Shown here piece after piece: positions 50,433-58,161 of a stretch of 64,000 nucleotides of DNA. Each line of letters starts with the position of its first letter. Position 1 is the first letter of the stretch. The DNA lies in assembly GCF_030518795.1 (NCBI RefSeq), contig NZ_CP130427.1, positions 2,852,001 to 2,916,000 on the forward strand, given 5' to 3'. This DNA comes from Micromonospora sp. NBRC 110009. Lineage in GTDB: Bacteria > Actinomycetota > Actinomycetes > Mycobacteriales > Micromonosporaceae. The position numbers were made by a program, and so were the translations under genes. The notes beneath the pieces were generated by a model that was not told the DNA's origin, searched no databases, and worked only from the letters and a program-made list of their open reading frames with translations.

Positions 50433-51239
50433 GTGACTTCGCGCGTCCCGGTGCTCCTGTCCAGTTCCTCGGTCTTCCCTGAGCGGACCGCGGCGGCGTT
50501 CCAGTTGGCCGCCGCGCTCGGCTACGACGGCGTCGAGGTGATGGTCTGGACCGACGTGGTGAGCCAGGACCCGGGCGCCCTGCGCGGCCTGGCCGACCAC
50601 TACGGCGTGCCGGTCCTCTCGGTGCACGCGCCCTGCCTGCTGGTCACCCAGCGGGTGTGGAGCCCGGACCCGTGGGAGCGGCTCCGCAAGGCCGCCGAGC
50701 TGGCCGAGACCCTCGAGGCGCCCACCGTCGTGGTGCACCCGCCGTTCACCTGGCAGCGCGACTACGCCCGCAACTTCGCCGAGGGCCTGGCGACGATCGA
50801 GGAGCAGTTCGGCGGGCTGCGGTTCGCGGTGGAGAACATGTACCCGGTGCGGATGGCCGGCCGGCAGTTCGTCCCGTACGTCCCGGGCTGGGACCCGACC
50901 GACACCGGCTACGCCTCCTACACCCTGGACCTGTCGCACTGCGCCGCCTCGCACACCGGCGCCCTGGCGATGGCCGACCGGATGGGCGCCGGGCTGGCGC
51001 ACGTGCACCTGGGTGACGGCACCGGCGAGGGACGCGACGAGCACCTGGTGCCCGGGCGGGGCGGGCAGCCCTGCGCGGAGCTGCTCCGCTCGCTGGCCGG
51101 CCGCGGGTTCACCGGCTCGGTCGCGGTGGAGGTGACCACGCGGGGCGCCAAGAGCCGCGCCGTGCGCGAGGACGACCTGCGCGAGGCGCTGGAATTCGCC
51201 CGCGCCAACCTCACCGCCCCCTCCCCGGTCGACGCCTGA
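50433..51239 (+). CDS. Sugar phosphate isomerase/epimerase (xylose isomerase-like)
   Basis: A 268-residue TIM-barrel protein of the AP endonuclease 2 family: SRVPVLLSSSSVFPERTAAA, YDGVEVMVWTDVV with the first Glu, VLSVHAPCLLVTQRVW, VVVHPPFTWQRDYARNF, FAVENMYPVRMAGRQF and MGAGLAHVHLGDGTGEGRDE with metal-binding His/Asp. It likely isomerises a sugar or sugar phosphate; mycobacterial Rv0498 follows ppx in the same way. GTG at 50433 is preferred to the in-frame upstream start inside the spacer. Confidence 0.87.
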   Translation: MTSRVPVLLSSSSVFPERTAAAFQLAAALGYDGVEVMVWTDVVSQDPGALRGLADHYGVPVLSVHAPCLLVTQRVWSPDPWERLRKAAELAETLEAPTVVVHPPFTWQRDYARNFAEGLATIEEQFGGLRFAVENMYPVRMAGRQFVPYVPGWDPTDTGYASYTLDLSHCAASHTGALAMADRMGAGLAHVHLGDGTGEGRDEHLVPGRGGQPCAELLRSLAGRGFTGSVAVEVTTRGAKSRAVREDDLREALEFARANLTAPSPVDA

Positions 51240-51263
51240 CCGGCGACGGCGCCAGGTCGCCGG
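51240..51263. terminator. Hairpin between convergent genes
   Basis: CCGGCGAC pairs with GTCGCCGG across an eight-base loop, immediately after the isomerase stop and 20 bases before the end of the CGNR gene. Confidence 0.55.
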
Positions 51264-51282
51264 GCTGGAGTCCTCGGGCGGG

Positions 51283-51861
51283 TCAGCTCACCGGGGTGAG
51301 GGTCTCGGCCGCCTGGGCGGGCACCGCCACCTGCTCGCCGATCGCGGCCCGCTTGCGGGCCCGGTGGGCGGCCACGTGGGAGCGGGTCGCGCAGCGCTCC
51401 GAGCAGAACCGCCGGCAGCAGTTGGAGGACGTGTCCAGGTAGACGTTCCCGCAGCGCTCGTCGGCGCAGACGCCGAACCGGGCGCTGCCGTATTCGCAGA
51501 GCCAGACCGACAGGCCCCAGACCGCGCCGGCCAGGTATTCCGAGCTGACCGAGGCACCCCGGCTGGTCACGTGCATGTGCCAGTCGCTCGAGTCGTGGCC
51601 GGAGATGCGCGGCTGCACCGGGAACGCCTCCAGCAGCGTGTTCAGCTCGGACACCGCCTCGGTGTCCCGGCCCGAGGTGCCGTACTCGAAGATGTCACGC
51701 AGGCGCTTCTGCGCCCGCCGGAAGATCGCCAGGTCCCGCTCCGCGACCTCGTCCCGCATCCACGCGTTGTCGTCGGGGAAGAGGGCCCGCAGGTCGTCGA
51801 GGTCGTCCAGGCGGGCGTTGACAAGATCAACGCCGGTCCGGGCGTACGCGTCGAAGTTCAC
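51283..51861 (-). CDS. CGNR zinc-finger regulator
   Basis: A 192-residue protein with an N-terminal ABATE-like domain (VDLVNARLDDLDDLRALF, AQKRLRDIFEYGTSGRDTEA) and a C-terminal zinc finger: VCADERCGNVYLDTSSN, then RRFCSERCATRSHVAAHRA, where the family CGNR motif reads CATR. Such proteins are thought to be stress-linked transcription factors. The 203-base spacer upstream (51862-52064) holds a short unexplained open stretch on the same strand. Confidence 0.85.
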   Translation of the reverse strand: MNFDAYARTGVDLVNARLDDLDDLRALFPDDNAWMRDEVAERDLAIFRRAQKRLRDIFEYGTSGRDTEAVSELNTLLEAFPVQPRISGHDSSDWHMHVTSRGASVSSEYLAGAVWGLSVWLCEYGSARFGVCADERCGNVYLDTSSNCCRRFCSERCATRSHVAAHRARKRAAIGEQVAVPAQAAETLTPVS

Positions 51862-52064
51862 GACACCAACGGTAGACGACTCACGGCGTGTGCGGCGCGT
51901 CGATGTAGTGGGGCAGGAACCGCGCGTAACCGTCCGTGATGAGGCTCTCGCTCTCGCGTTGATCGTTTGTCGTCGACCGCCGCCCCGATGCCTGTCCGAA
52001 CGCTGGGTGACGGTTGGCCGCCGCCCCCCGGCGCGGGGCCACGGCCGGGCGTTACGCTCAGCTC

Positions 52065-52985
52065 ATGCTCCGTTCCGTCATCCTCGCCGCCTCCCGGTCA
52101 TCCCAGGTCGAGCGGCTCGTCGCGACGGCCCCGTTCACCCGGGACGTCGTCCGCCGGTTCGTCGCCGGCGCCGGCACCGACGACGCGCTGCGCGCGACCC
52201 GCGCGCTCGTCGCCGACGGCCAGACGGTCACCCTCGACTACCTCGGCGAGGACACCGTCACCCCCGAGCAGGCGAACGCCACCCGGGACGAATACCTCAA
52301 GCTGCTGCGGCTGCTCGGCGCCGCCGAGCTCACCCCGGCGGCCGAGGTGAGCGTGAAACTCTCCGCCCTCGGGCAGATGTTCGACGAGCAGCTCGCGTAC
52401 GACAACGCGCGGGCGATCTGCGCGGCGGCCGACGCGGCGGGCACCACGGTCACCCTGGACATGGAGGACCACACCACCACCGACTCGACCCTGGACATCC
52501 TCGCCAAGCTGCGCAAGGACTACCCGTCGACCGGCGCGGTGCTCCAGGCGTACCTGCGGCGGACCGAGTCGGACTGCCGGGAGCTCTCCGGCGCGGGGTC
52601 CCGGGTGCGGCTGTGCAAGGGCGCCTACAAGGAGCCGGAGTCGGTGGCCTACCAGTCCGCCCGCGAGGTGGACAAGTCCTACGTGCGCTGCATGAACGTG
52701 CTGATGGCCGGGGACGGTTACCCGATGCTGGCCACTCACGACCCGCGGCTGATCGCGATCGGCGAGGACCGGGCCCGCTGGTTCGACCGCGGCCCGGAGC
52801 GGTTCGAGTTCCAGATGCTGTACGGCATCCGCCCCGAGGAGCAGCGGCGGCTCGTCGGCGAGGGCTACACGGTGCGCACCTACGTCCCCTACGGCGACGA
52901 GTGGTACGGCTACCTGATGCGCCGGCTGGCCGAGCGCCCGGCGAACCTGATGTTCTTCGGCCGCGCGCTGGTCTCCAAGAAGTGA
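52065..52985 (+). CDS. Proline dehydrogenase
   Basis: A 306-residue FAD-dependent (beta/alpha)8 barrel: AEVSVKLSALGQMFDEQLAY, TTVTLDMEDHTTTDSTLDIL, VRLCKGAYKEPESVAY, PMLATHDPRLIAIGED and FEFQMLYGIRPEEQRRLVGE. It oxidises proline to 1-pyrroline-5-carboxylate. The monofunctional size is normal for actinobacteria, where the second enzyme (PruA) is separate; pruA is not in this window. ATG at 52065 is used, since the earlier in-frame start adds unconserved residues. Confidence 0.93.
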   Translation: MLRSVILAASRSSQVERLVATAPFTRDVVRRFVAGAGTDDALRATRALVADGQTVTLDYLGEDTVTPEQANATRDEYLKLLRLLGAAELTPAAEVSVKLSALGQMFDEQLAYDNARAICAAADAAGTTVTLDMEDHTTTDSTLDILAKLRKDYPSTGAVLQAYLRRTESDCRELSGAGSRVRLCKGAYKEPESVAYQSAREVDKSYVRCMNVLMAGDGYPMLATHDPRLIAIGEDRARWFDRGPERFEFQMLYGIRPEEQRRLVGEGYTVRTYVPYGDEWYGYLMRRLAERPANLMFFGRALVSKK

Positions 52986-52986
52986 C

Positions 52987-53391
52987 TCAGCCGTTCGACC
53001 AGGCCCGGGTGCAGAGCACCAGGCGGTAGCCGTCCGGGTCGGCGAACGTGATCCCCCAGCGGTCCCAGTACGGGCCGGCGGAGACCCTGGTCCCGCCGGC
53101 CCGTTCCAGTCTCGCGACCAGGTCGTCGTCGGCCGGCCCGTCGAGGTAGAGCACGAACAGGTCCTCCGCGGTCGGGCTCGGCGCGACGATGAGGTGCTCC
53201 CCACCGACCAGTTCCAGGTGCCAGGCCGCGCCCGGCCAGCCCAGCATCACCAGGTCGTGCTCGCCGGGACCGTCGGCCGCCCCTCGGTACAGGACGTCCA
53301 GGCCCAGGCCGTCGGCCCAGAACCGTTCGGCGGCGGCCAGGTCCTGGCTGGGGCGGGCGAGGCGGACATGGGTGTCTGCGGTGAGGGGCAT
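52987..53391 (-). CDS. VOC-family (glyoxalase-like) protein
   Basis: A 134-residue single VOC unit: VRLARPSQDLAAAERFWADG, GLDVLYRGAADGPGEHDLVM, WHLELVGGEHLIVAPSPTAE, VLYLDGPADDDLVARLERAG and WGITFADPDGYRLVLCTRAW. The fold binds a metal or ligand; substrate is unknown and some relatives are resistance proteins. ATG at 53391; the TTG six bases upstream is less likely. It converges on proline dehydrogenase with one base between them and is divergent from the hydrolase at 53469. Confidence 0.85.
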   Translation of the reverse strand: MPLTADTHVRLARPSQDLAAAERFWADGLGLDVLYRGAADGPGEHDLVMLGWPGAAWHLELVGGEHLIVAPSPTAEDLFVLYLDGPADDDLVARLERAGGTRVSAGPYWDRWGITFADPDGYRLVLCTRAWSNG

Positions 53392-53438
53392 GGGCAAGAT
53401 CGTCCGACCTCGACCCGGCTTCAGGTCAACCCTTGACG

Positions 53439-53465
53439 CGTAAAGCTAATAGTATTAGCTTTACG
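53439..53465. promoter_or_regulatory. 27-bp perfect palindrome, likely TetR operator
   Basis: CGTAAAGCTAATA (53439-53451) is exactly inverted as TATTAGCTTTACG (53453-53465) around one central G. It begins right after a possible -35 TTGACG (53433-53438), covers the -10 region and ends three bases before the hydrolase ATG. It is far more AT-rich than its surroundings. The TetR gene in the same operon is the obvious binder. Confidence 0.8.
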
Positions 53466-53468
53466 GCT

Positions 53469-54263
53469 ATGACGATTAGCCAGGTGTCGCGGGACGGCGG
53501 AAGCATCGCGTACGAGGTGCACGGCGAGGGGCCGCTCGTGCTCCTCTCGCACGGCATGGGGGAGAACCGGGCCGCCTTCCGGCACCTGGTGCCCCGGCTG
53601 GTGGCGGCCGGCTACCGGGTGGCCTCGGTCGACGTCCGCGGCCACGGCGATTCCAGCGCCCACTGGCCCACGTACGCCCCGGCCGAGGTGGGTGCCGACC
53701 TGCTCGCCGTGGTCCGGGCGCTCGGCGGTGGCCCGGCCACCCTGGTGGGCAGCTCGTCCAGCGCCGCCGCCGTGGTCTTCGCCGCCGCCGACGCGCCCGA
53801 GCTGGTCAGCGGCGTCGTGCAGGTCAGCCCGTTCGTGGCGCAGCTCAAGCCGAACCCGATGATGCGGCTGGCCCAGGCGGTGGTGCTGCGCAGCCCCCGG
53901 CTGTTCGGCATGTTCCACCGCACGCTCTTCCCGTCCGGGCGGCCGGCGGACGACGCCGCGTACCGCCGCGAGCTGGTCGCCAAGCTGCGCGGCCGGATGG
54001 CCGCGGTGCGCGGGGTGGTCGCGCCGGTGGACCCGCATTGGACCGCGCGGGCGCGCGACGTGCGGCAGCCGGTGCTGGTGCTGATGGGCACGAAGGACCC
54101 GGACTTCCCCGACCCGGGCGCCGAGGCGCGGGCCGCCCGGCGGCTCTTCGCCACCGCCGAGGCCCGCATGATCGCCGACTCCGGCCACTACCCGCACGCC
54201 GACCAGCCCGACGCCGCCGCCGCGGACCTCGTCGAGTTCCTGGCGGTGACCACCCGTGCCTAG
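53469..54263 (+). CDS. Alpha/beta hydrolase, first gene of a TetR-controlled operon
   Basis: A 264-residue alpha/beta hydrolase: ISQVSRDGGSIAYEVHGEGP, VLLSHGMGENRAAFRHLVPR, VDVRGHGDSSAHWP, nucleophile elbow LVGSSSSAAAVVFAAA with Ser, LVLMGTKDPDFPDPGAEA with the Asp and ADSGHYPHADQPDA with the His. All of the triad is present. Substrate unknown. It overlaps the TetR gene by eight bases. The palindrome three bases upstream would block its promoter or ribosome access. Confidence 0.88.
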   Translation: MTISQVSRDGGSIAYEVHGEGPLVLLSHGMGENRAAFRHLVPRLVAAGYRVASVDVRGHGDSSAHWPTYAPAEVGADLLAVVRALGGGPATLVGSSSSAAAVVFAAADAPELVSGVVQVSPFVAQLKPNPMMRLAQAVVLRSPRLFGMFHRTLFPSGRPADDAAYRRELVAKLRGRMAAVRGVVAPVDPHWTARARDVRQPVLVLMGTKDPDFPDPGAEARAARRLFATAEARMIADSGHYPHADQPDAAAADLVEFLAVTTRA

Positions 54264-54825
54264 GGCCGGCCTGACCCCGCAGACCGTGGTCCGGGAGGCG
54301 GCCGTGCTCGCCGACGAGGTCGGTCACGACCGGCTCACCCTGGCCGCCCTCGCCGGCCGGCTCGGTGTCGCGCTGCCCAGCCTCTACAAGCACGTCAAGG
54401 GCGTGGACGCGCTGCACCAGAAGCTGGCGGTGCTGGCCACCGCCGAGGTCGCCACCGAGCTGACCACGGCCGCCGCGGGCCGGGCCGGCGGCGACGCCCT
54501 GCGCGCGGTCGCCGCGGCGTTCCGCGACTACGCCCGCCGGCACCCCGGCCGCTACCCGGCCACCCAGCGCGCCCCCGACCCGGAGGATCCCGAGCACGTC
54601 GCCGCCGCTGAGCGGGCGGTCGGCGCGATCTACGCGATCCTGCGCGGGTACGGCCTCGACGGCGACGCGGCCGTCGACGCCACCCGGATGTTCCGGGCCG
54701 CGGTCCACGGCTTCATCAGCCTCGAGGCGGCCGGCGGGTTCGGGCTGCCCCGGGACATCGACCGCTCCTTCGACCAGATGGTGGCCGCGCTGGACACCGC
54801 CTACCGGGACTGGAGGTCCTCATGA
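54256..54825 (+). CDS. TetR-family repressor with WHG-type ligand domain
   Basis: A 189-residue regulator. The HTH is VVREAAVLADEVGHDRLTLA and LGVALPSLYKHVKGVDALHQ. The ligand domain ends AAVHGFISLEAAGGFGLPRD, the WHG-domain pattern. GTG at 54256 lies inside the hydrolase gene's end, and its stop overlaps the DUF2568 start (ATGA). It most likely represses its own operon through the palindrome at 53439. Confidence 0.9.
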   Translation: MPRAGLTPQTVVREAAVLADEVGHDRLTLAALAGRLGVALPSLYKHVKGVDALHQKLAVLATAEVATELTTAAAGRAGGDALRAVAAAFRDYARRHPGRYPATQRAPDPEDPEHVAAAERAVGAIYAILRGYGLDGDAAVDATRMFRAAVHGFISLEAAGGFGLPRDIDRSFDQMVAALDTAYRDWRSS

Positions 54826-55157
54826 AGGGCGCCCTGCTCGCCGTCATCTTCCTGCTGGAGCTGGCGCTGCTCGTCGCGGTCGGCTGGTGGGGCTTCACCC
54901 TCGACGCCGGCTGGCCGGTACGCCTGCTCGCCGGCCTCGGGGCGCCGCTGCTGATCGCCGTCGGGTGGGGTCTGTTCTGCTCGCCGAAGGCCAGCGTGCC
55001 GCTGCCCGCGCCGGCCAAGCTCGCCGCCCAGGCCGCCTGCTTCCTCACCGGCGGGGTGCTCCTCGCGCTGGCCGGGCGGCCGGTGCCCGGCGCCGTGCTG
55101 GTGGCCCTCTGGGCGGTCGACAAGGCCCTGCTCACCGCCCTCGGCGACCCGGTCTGA
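54822..55157 (+). CDS. YrdB family DUF2568 membrane protein
   Basis: A 111-residue protein with four hydrophobic segments: ALLAVIFLLELALLVAVGWW, VRLLAGLGAPLLIAVGWGLF, AAQAACFLTGGVLLALAG and GAVLVALWAVDKALLTALG. The SPKASVPLP loop between helices 2 and 3 is typical of DUF2568/YrdB. Function unknown. Last gene of the hydrolase-TetR-DUF2568 operon. Confidence 0.87.
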   Translation: MKGALLAVIFLLELALLVAVGWWGFTLDAGWPVRLLAGLGAPLLIAVGWGLFCSPKASVPLPAPAKLAAQAACFLTGGVLLALAGRPVPGAVLVALWAVDKALLTALGDPV

Positions 55158-55304
55158 CCGACCGCCGCGCCGGCCACCCCGGAGATCGTGGCAGGATCCG
55201 GCCCCGCCCGGGGCCATGCGCTGCCAGGATCTGCTCGTGGTGATGCCCCGTCGACGCGCGGATGGGCTCTGGCCGGAACGCCCGGTTGGCCGTACCCTTC
55301 GCCG

Positions 55305-56702
55305 GTGACCGACGGTGACGTGCGGCCCCCTGGCCCGGCGGTGAGCAGCGGCGAGCCCGCCACCGCGACCGCGGGGTGTGACGAGCCGGCCACCCAGCCG
55401 GCGCCGGAGGTCGGCGGCGCGCCGGCCGCCGTCCCGTCCGCTCCGCCGCGTGGCCGGCGACGTCGGCCGCTCTGGATCGCGATCGCCCTGGTCCTCGTGC
55501 TGGTGGCGTGCGGTGTTCCCGGCGTACTCCTGCTCGGCCTGGTGGGGGACGCGGTCGGACGTCCCGCCGCCGGCCGGGCCGACGACCCGGCCGCGGCGAC
55601 CGCGCGGCGCCTCGGCCAGCGAATGACCGCCCAGCTCGACCGCCAGGCCGCGGCGCTGCTCGGCGGCGACCGCACCGGCTTCCTCGCCGTCGCCGATCCG
55701 GCAGCCCGACCCGCCCTCACCCGCCGGTACGCCGCGCTGCGTGCGCTGCGGGTGACGGTGTGGCGGCCGGCGGCCGACGGCCTGCCGACGGCCGTCGACG
55801 GCCGGCCGGGGGAGTGGCGGCTGCCGGTCCGGGTCGGCTACTGCTTCGTGGTGCCGGGCTGCACCCCGAGCACCGTGGCGATCGGCACCCGGTGGCGGCT
55901 GGCGGGGGAGGAGGAGCCCCGGCTGGTCGCCGTCGAGGAGTCCGCGGCCCGGCCGGCCGGCGCCCGGCCGTGGGAGGTGAGCGACCTGGCGGTGGCGGTG
56001 GGGAAGCGGACCCTGGTGGCCACCACGCCGACGCTGCGGGGCAAGCTTCCCGGCCTGCTCGTGCAAGCCGAGGCCGCCGCGAGGGTCGCCGACCGGTACG
56101 CGGTCGGCACCGCCCCACCGGACCGCTACCTCGTCTTCTACGCCGGGCGGGCCGAGTGGCAGCGCTGGTACGGCGGCGGCCGCCCGAAGTGGACGGCCGG
56201 GTACGCGGTCGGCGTCGGCGGCGGGCACCACGACGTCGTGCTGAACGCGCAGAGCCTCTCGCCGGCCGGGGTCGACGACCTGCTCCGGCACGAGCTGACC
56301 CACGCCGCGTCGCTGCCCGACCGGGGCTACGCGGACCGGTCGAGCTGGTGGCTGGTGGAGGGCCTGGCCGAGTACGCGGGCGCCGACGGTCAGCCGGTGG
56401 GCCGCTACGAGGGCCTGGCCGAGGTGCGCAAACTCCTGCACGGCGGGTGGGCCGGCCGGCTCGACGCGCTGGCCCCCGCCGACGACGCGGCCGACGACCG
56501 GGTCGGCGGTGCCTACGGCGTCGGCTACCTGGCCGTCCGGCACCTGGTGGACCGGTACGGCGAGCAGCGGGTGCTCGACTTCTTCCGGGTCGTGGTGCAC
56601 GAACGCCGGCCGGTGGCCGCCGCCGCCGAGGAGGTGTTCGGCGACCCGTGGCCCGCCCTGCACGACGACTGCGTCGGATACGTCCGCGCGGTGGCCGGCT
56701 GA
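55305..56702 (+). CDS. Membrane-anchored peptidase MA-like metalloprotease
   Basis: A 465-residue protein. Residues 1-55 are Pro/Ala-rich; a single helix near 58-82 (LWIAIALVLVLVACGVPGVL) anchors it. The extracytoplasmic part ends in a gluzincin-type domain with DDLLRHELTHAASLPDR (HExxH form HELTH) and, 25 residues on, WWLVEGLAEYAGADG supplying the third zinc ligand Glu. It resembles the peptidase MA-like family. Substrate unknown. GTG at 55305 is used; upstream codons in frame lie in non-coding sequence. Confidence 0.82.
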   Translation: MTDGDVRPPGPAVSSGEPATATAGCDEPATQPAPEVGGAPAAVPSAPPRGRRRRPLWIAIALVLVLVACGVPGVLLLGLVGDAVGRPAAGRADDPAAATARRLGQRMTAQLDRQAAALLGGDRTGFLAVADPAARPALTRRYAALRALRVTVWRPAADGLPTAVDGRPGEWRLPVRVGYCFVVPGCTPSTVAIGTRWRLAGEEEPRLVAVEESAARPAGARPWEVSDLAVAVGKRTLVATTPTLRGKLPGLLVQAEAAARVADRYAVGTAPPDRYLVFYAGRAEWQRWYGGGRPKWTAGYAVGVGGGHHDVVLNAQSLSPAGVDDLLRHELTHAASLPDRGYADRSSWWLVEGLAEYAGADGQPVGRYEGLAEVRKLLHGGWAGRLDALAPADDAADDRVGGAYGVGYLAVRHLVDRYGEQRVLDFFRVVVHERRPVAAAAEEVFGDPWPALHDDCVGYVRAVAG

Positions 56703-56766
56703 CGCCGGTGGCGGCCTGACCGGCCGGTGCCGGCGGGCAGGTCGACGGTCGCCGGCGGGTCGTAGC

Positions 56767-58161
56767 ATGAGCCGCGTGCGCCGCCCCCACCCGCCGCGGC
56801 TGCCCGCGGCCACCCGCCCCCGCCTGCTCACCGCCCTGCTCGCCGTCGTCGCCCTGACCGGCACCACCGCCGCCTCCTGCGGTGACGACAGCTCCCCGGT
56901 CACCGTGGCCGAGGTGGGCCGCGCCGAGGTGGCCGAGGTGATCGACGCGCCCGCCACGGTGGCCGCCCGGGCCGCCGCCACCCTCACCGCCCCCGCCGAC
57001 GGCACCCTGACCAGCCTGCGCGTCCCACCCGGACATCGGGTCGCCCGGGGCCAGGTGCTCGCCGTCATCGACTCGCCGGCGGCGCAGGACCGGCTCCGGC
57101 AGGCGCGGGAGGCGCTGCGCGCGGTGAAGCGGGCCGGCCGGGGCGTCGGCGCCGGCGACCTGGGCGGCCGGCTGCGCGGCACCGACCAGGCGGCCGCCGA
57201 GGCGTTCGACGCGGCGCGCCGGGCCGCCGGGAAGATCGGCGACCCGCAGCTGAGGTCGGCGCTGCTGCTCCAGGTCGAGTCCGCGCAGCGGCAGTACGAG
57301 TCCGCCGCCCGCGCCGCCGACCGGGCGGTCGCCGCCGTGCAGCGCGGGCTGGCCGGGCTGAACAGCGCCGTCGGCGCGCTGTCGACCGCGCAGCGCCTCC
57401 AGGCCCAGCAGGCGTACGACCTGGCGAAGGCGACGGTCGACGCGTTGACCCTGCGCGCCCCGATCGCGGGGGTGGTGCAGCCGGGCGGGACGCGAGCCGG
57501 CGGGTCGACGGACCTGTCGGCGCTGCTCGGGGCGGCCGGCGGCGCCGCGGCGGGGGTCGGCCCGTCGGCGGTCGGGTCGGCCGGGCAGGGCGGGCCGCCG
57601 CCCGGGGTGGACGACGCGGTGCCGCAGGGCGGCCGGGTCACCGCCGGGACGCCGGTGCTGACCGTCGTGGACACCGCTCAGCTCGGTCTGCTCGCCGAGG
57701 TCGACGAGACCGACGTGCTGCTGGTCCGGGCCGGCCTGACCGCCGCGGTGGAACTGGACGCGGTGACCGGCGCGAGCTACGACGCCACGGTTCGCTCGGT
57801 GGACCTGCTGCCCACCACCTCCGCCCGGGGCGGGGTGAGCTACCGGGTCCGGCTCAGCCTCGGCGCCGGCCGGCTCGGCGAGGGGGAGCCCGCGCCGGCG
57901 CCCCGGCCCGGCATGAACGCCGTGGTCCACCTCCGGGTCCGCGCGGCCACCGACGCGGTGGCCGTACCCGCCTCGGCGGTCTTCTCCGCCGACGGCCGGG
58001 ACGCGGTGTGGGTGCTGCGCGACGGCCACGCGGACCGGGTGCCGGTCACCGTCGGCGTGCAGGGGCAGGACCTGGTGCAGATCGTCGACGGGGTGCAGGC
58101 CGGTGACCGGGTCGTGGTGCGCGGCGCCGACCAGGTGCACGACGGCCAGGAACTCCGGTGA
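56767..58161 (+). CDS. Periplasmic adaptor (MacA/HlyD-like) lipoprotein
   Basis: A 464-residue membrane-fusion protein. Signal peptide with lipobox-like TAASC at about residue 40. A lipoyl/barrel-hybrid unit reads ATLTAPADGTLTSLRVPPGH then RVARGQVLAVIDSPAAQDRL; a helical hairpin covers about 110-240; the second lipoyl half is VDALTLRAPIAGVVQPGGTR. The C-terminal domains show VLTVVDTAQLGLLAEVDETD and VPASAVFSADGRDAVWVLRD. It couples an ABC exporter to export outside the membrane. It overlaps the ATPase gene by four bases. Confidence 0.88.
   Translation: MSRVRRPHPPRLPAATRPRLLTALLAVVALTGTTAASCGDDSSPVTVAEVGRAEVAEVIDAPATVAARAAATLTAPADGTLTSLRVPPGHRVARGQVLAVIDSPAAQDRLRQAREALRAVKRAGRGVGAGDLGGRLRGTDQAAAEAFDAARRAAGKIGDPQLRSALLLQVESAQRQYESAARAADRAVAAVQRGLAGLNSAVGALSTAQRLQAQQAYDLAKATVDALTLRAPIAGVVQPGGTRAGGSTDLSALLGAAGGAAAGVGPSAVGSAGQGGPPPGVDDAVPQGGRVTAGTPVLTVVDTAQLGLLAEVDETDVLLVRAGLTAAVELDAVTGASYDATVRSVDLLPTTSARGGVSYRVRLSLGAGRLGEGEPAPAPRPGMNAVVHLRVRAATDAVAVPASAVFSADGRDAVWVLRDGHADRVPVTVGVQGQDLVQIVDGVQAGDRVVVRGADQVHDGQELR

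Noticed and set aside
54801..58140. Two very long minus-strand frames opposite the protease and the adaptor genes
   Set aside because: Low-complexity Arg/Pro/Gly text produced by GC bias; the plus strand holds the HELTH protease and MacA-like protein.
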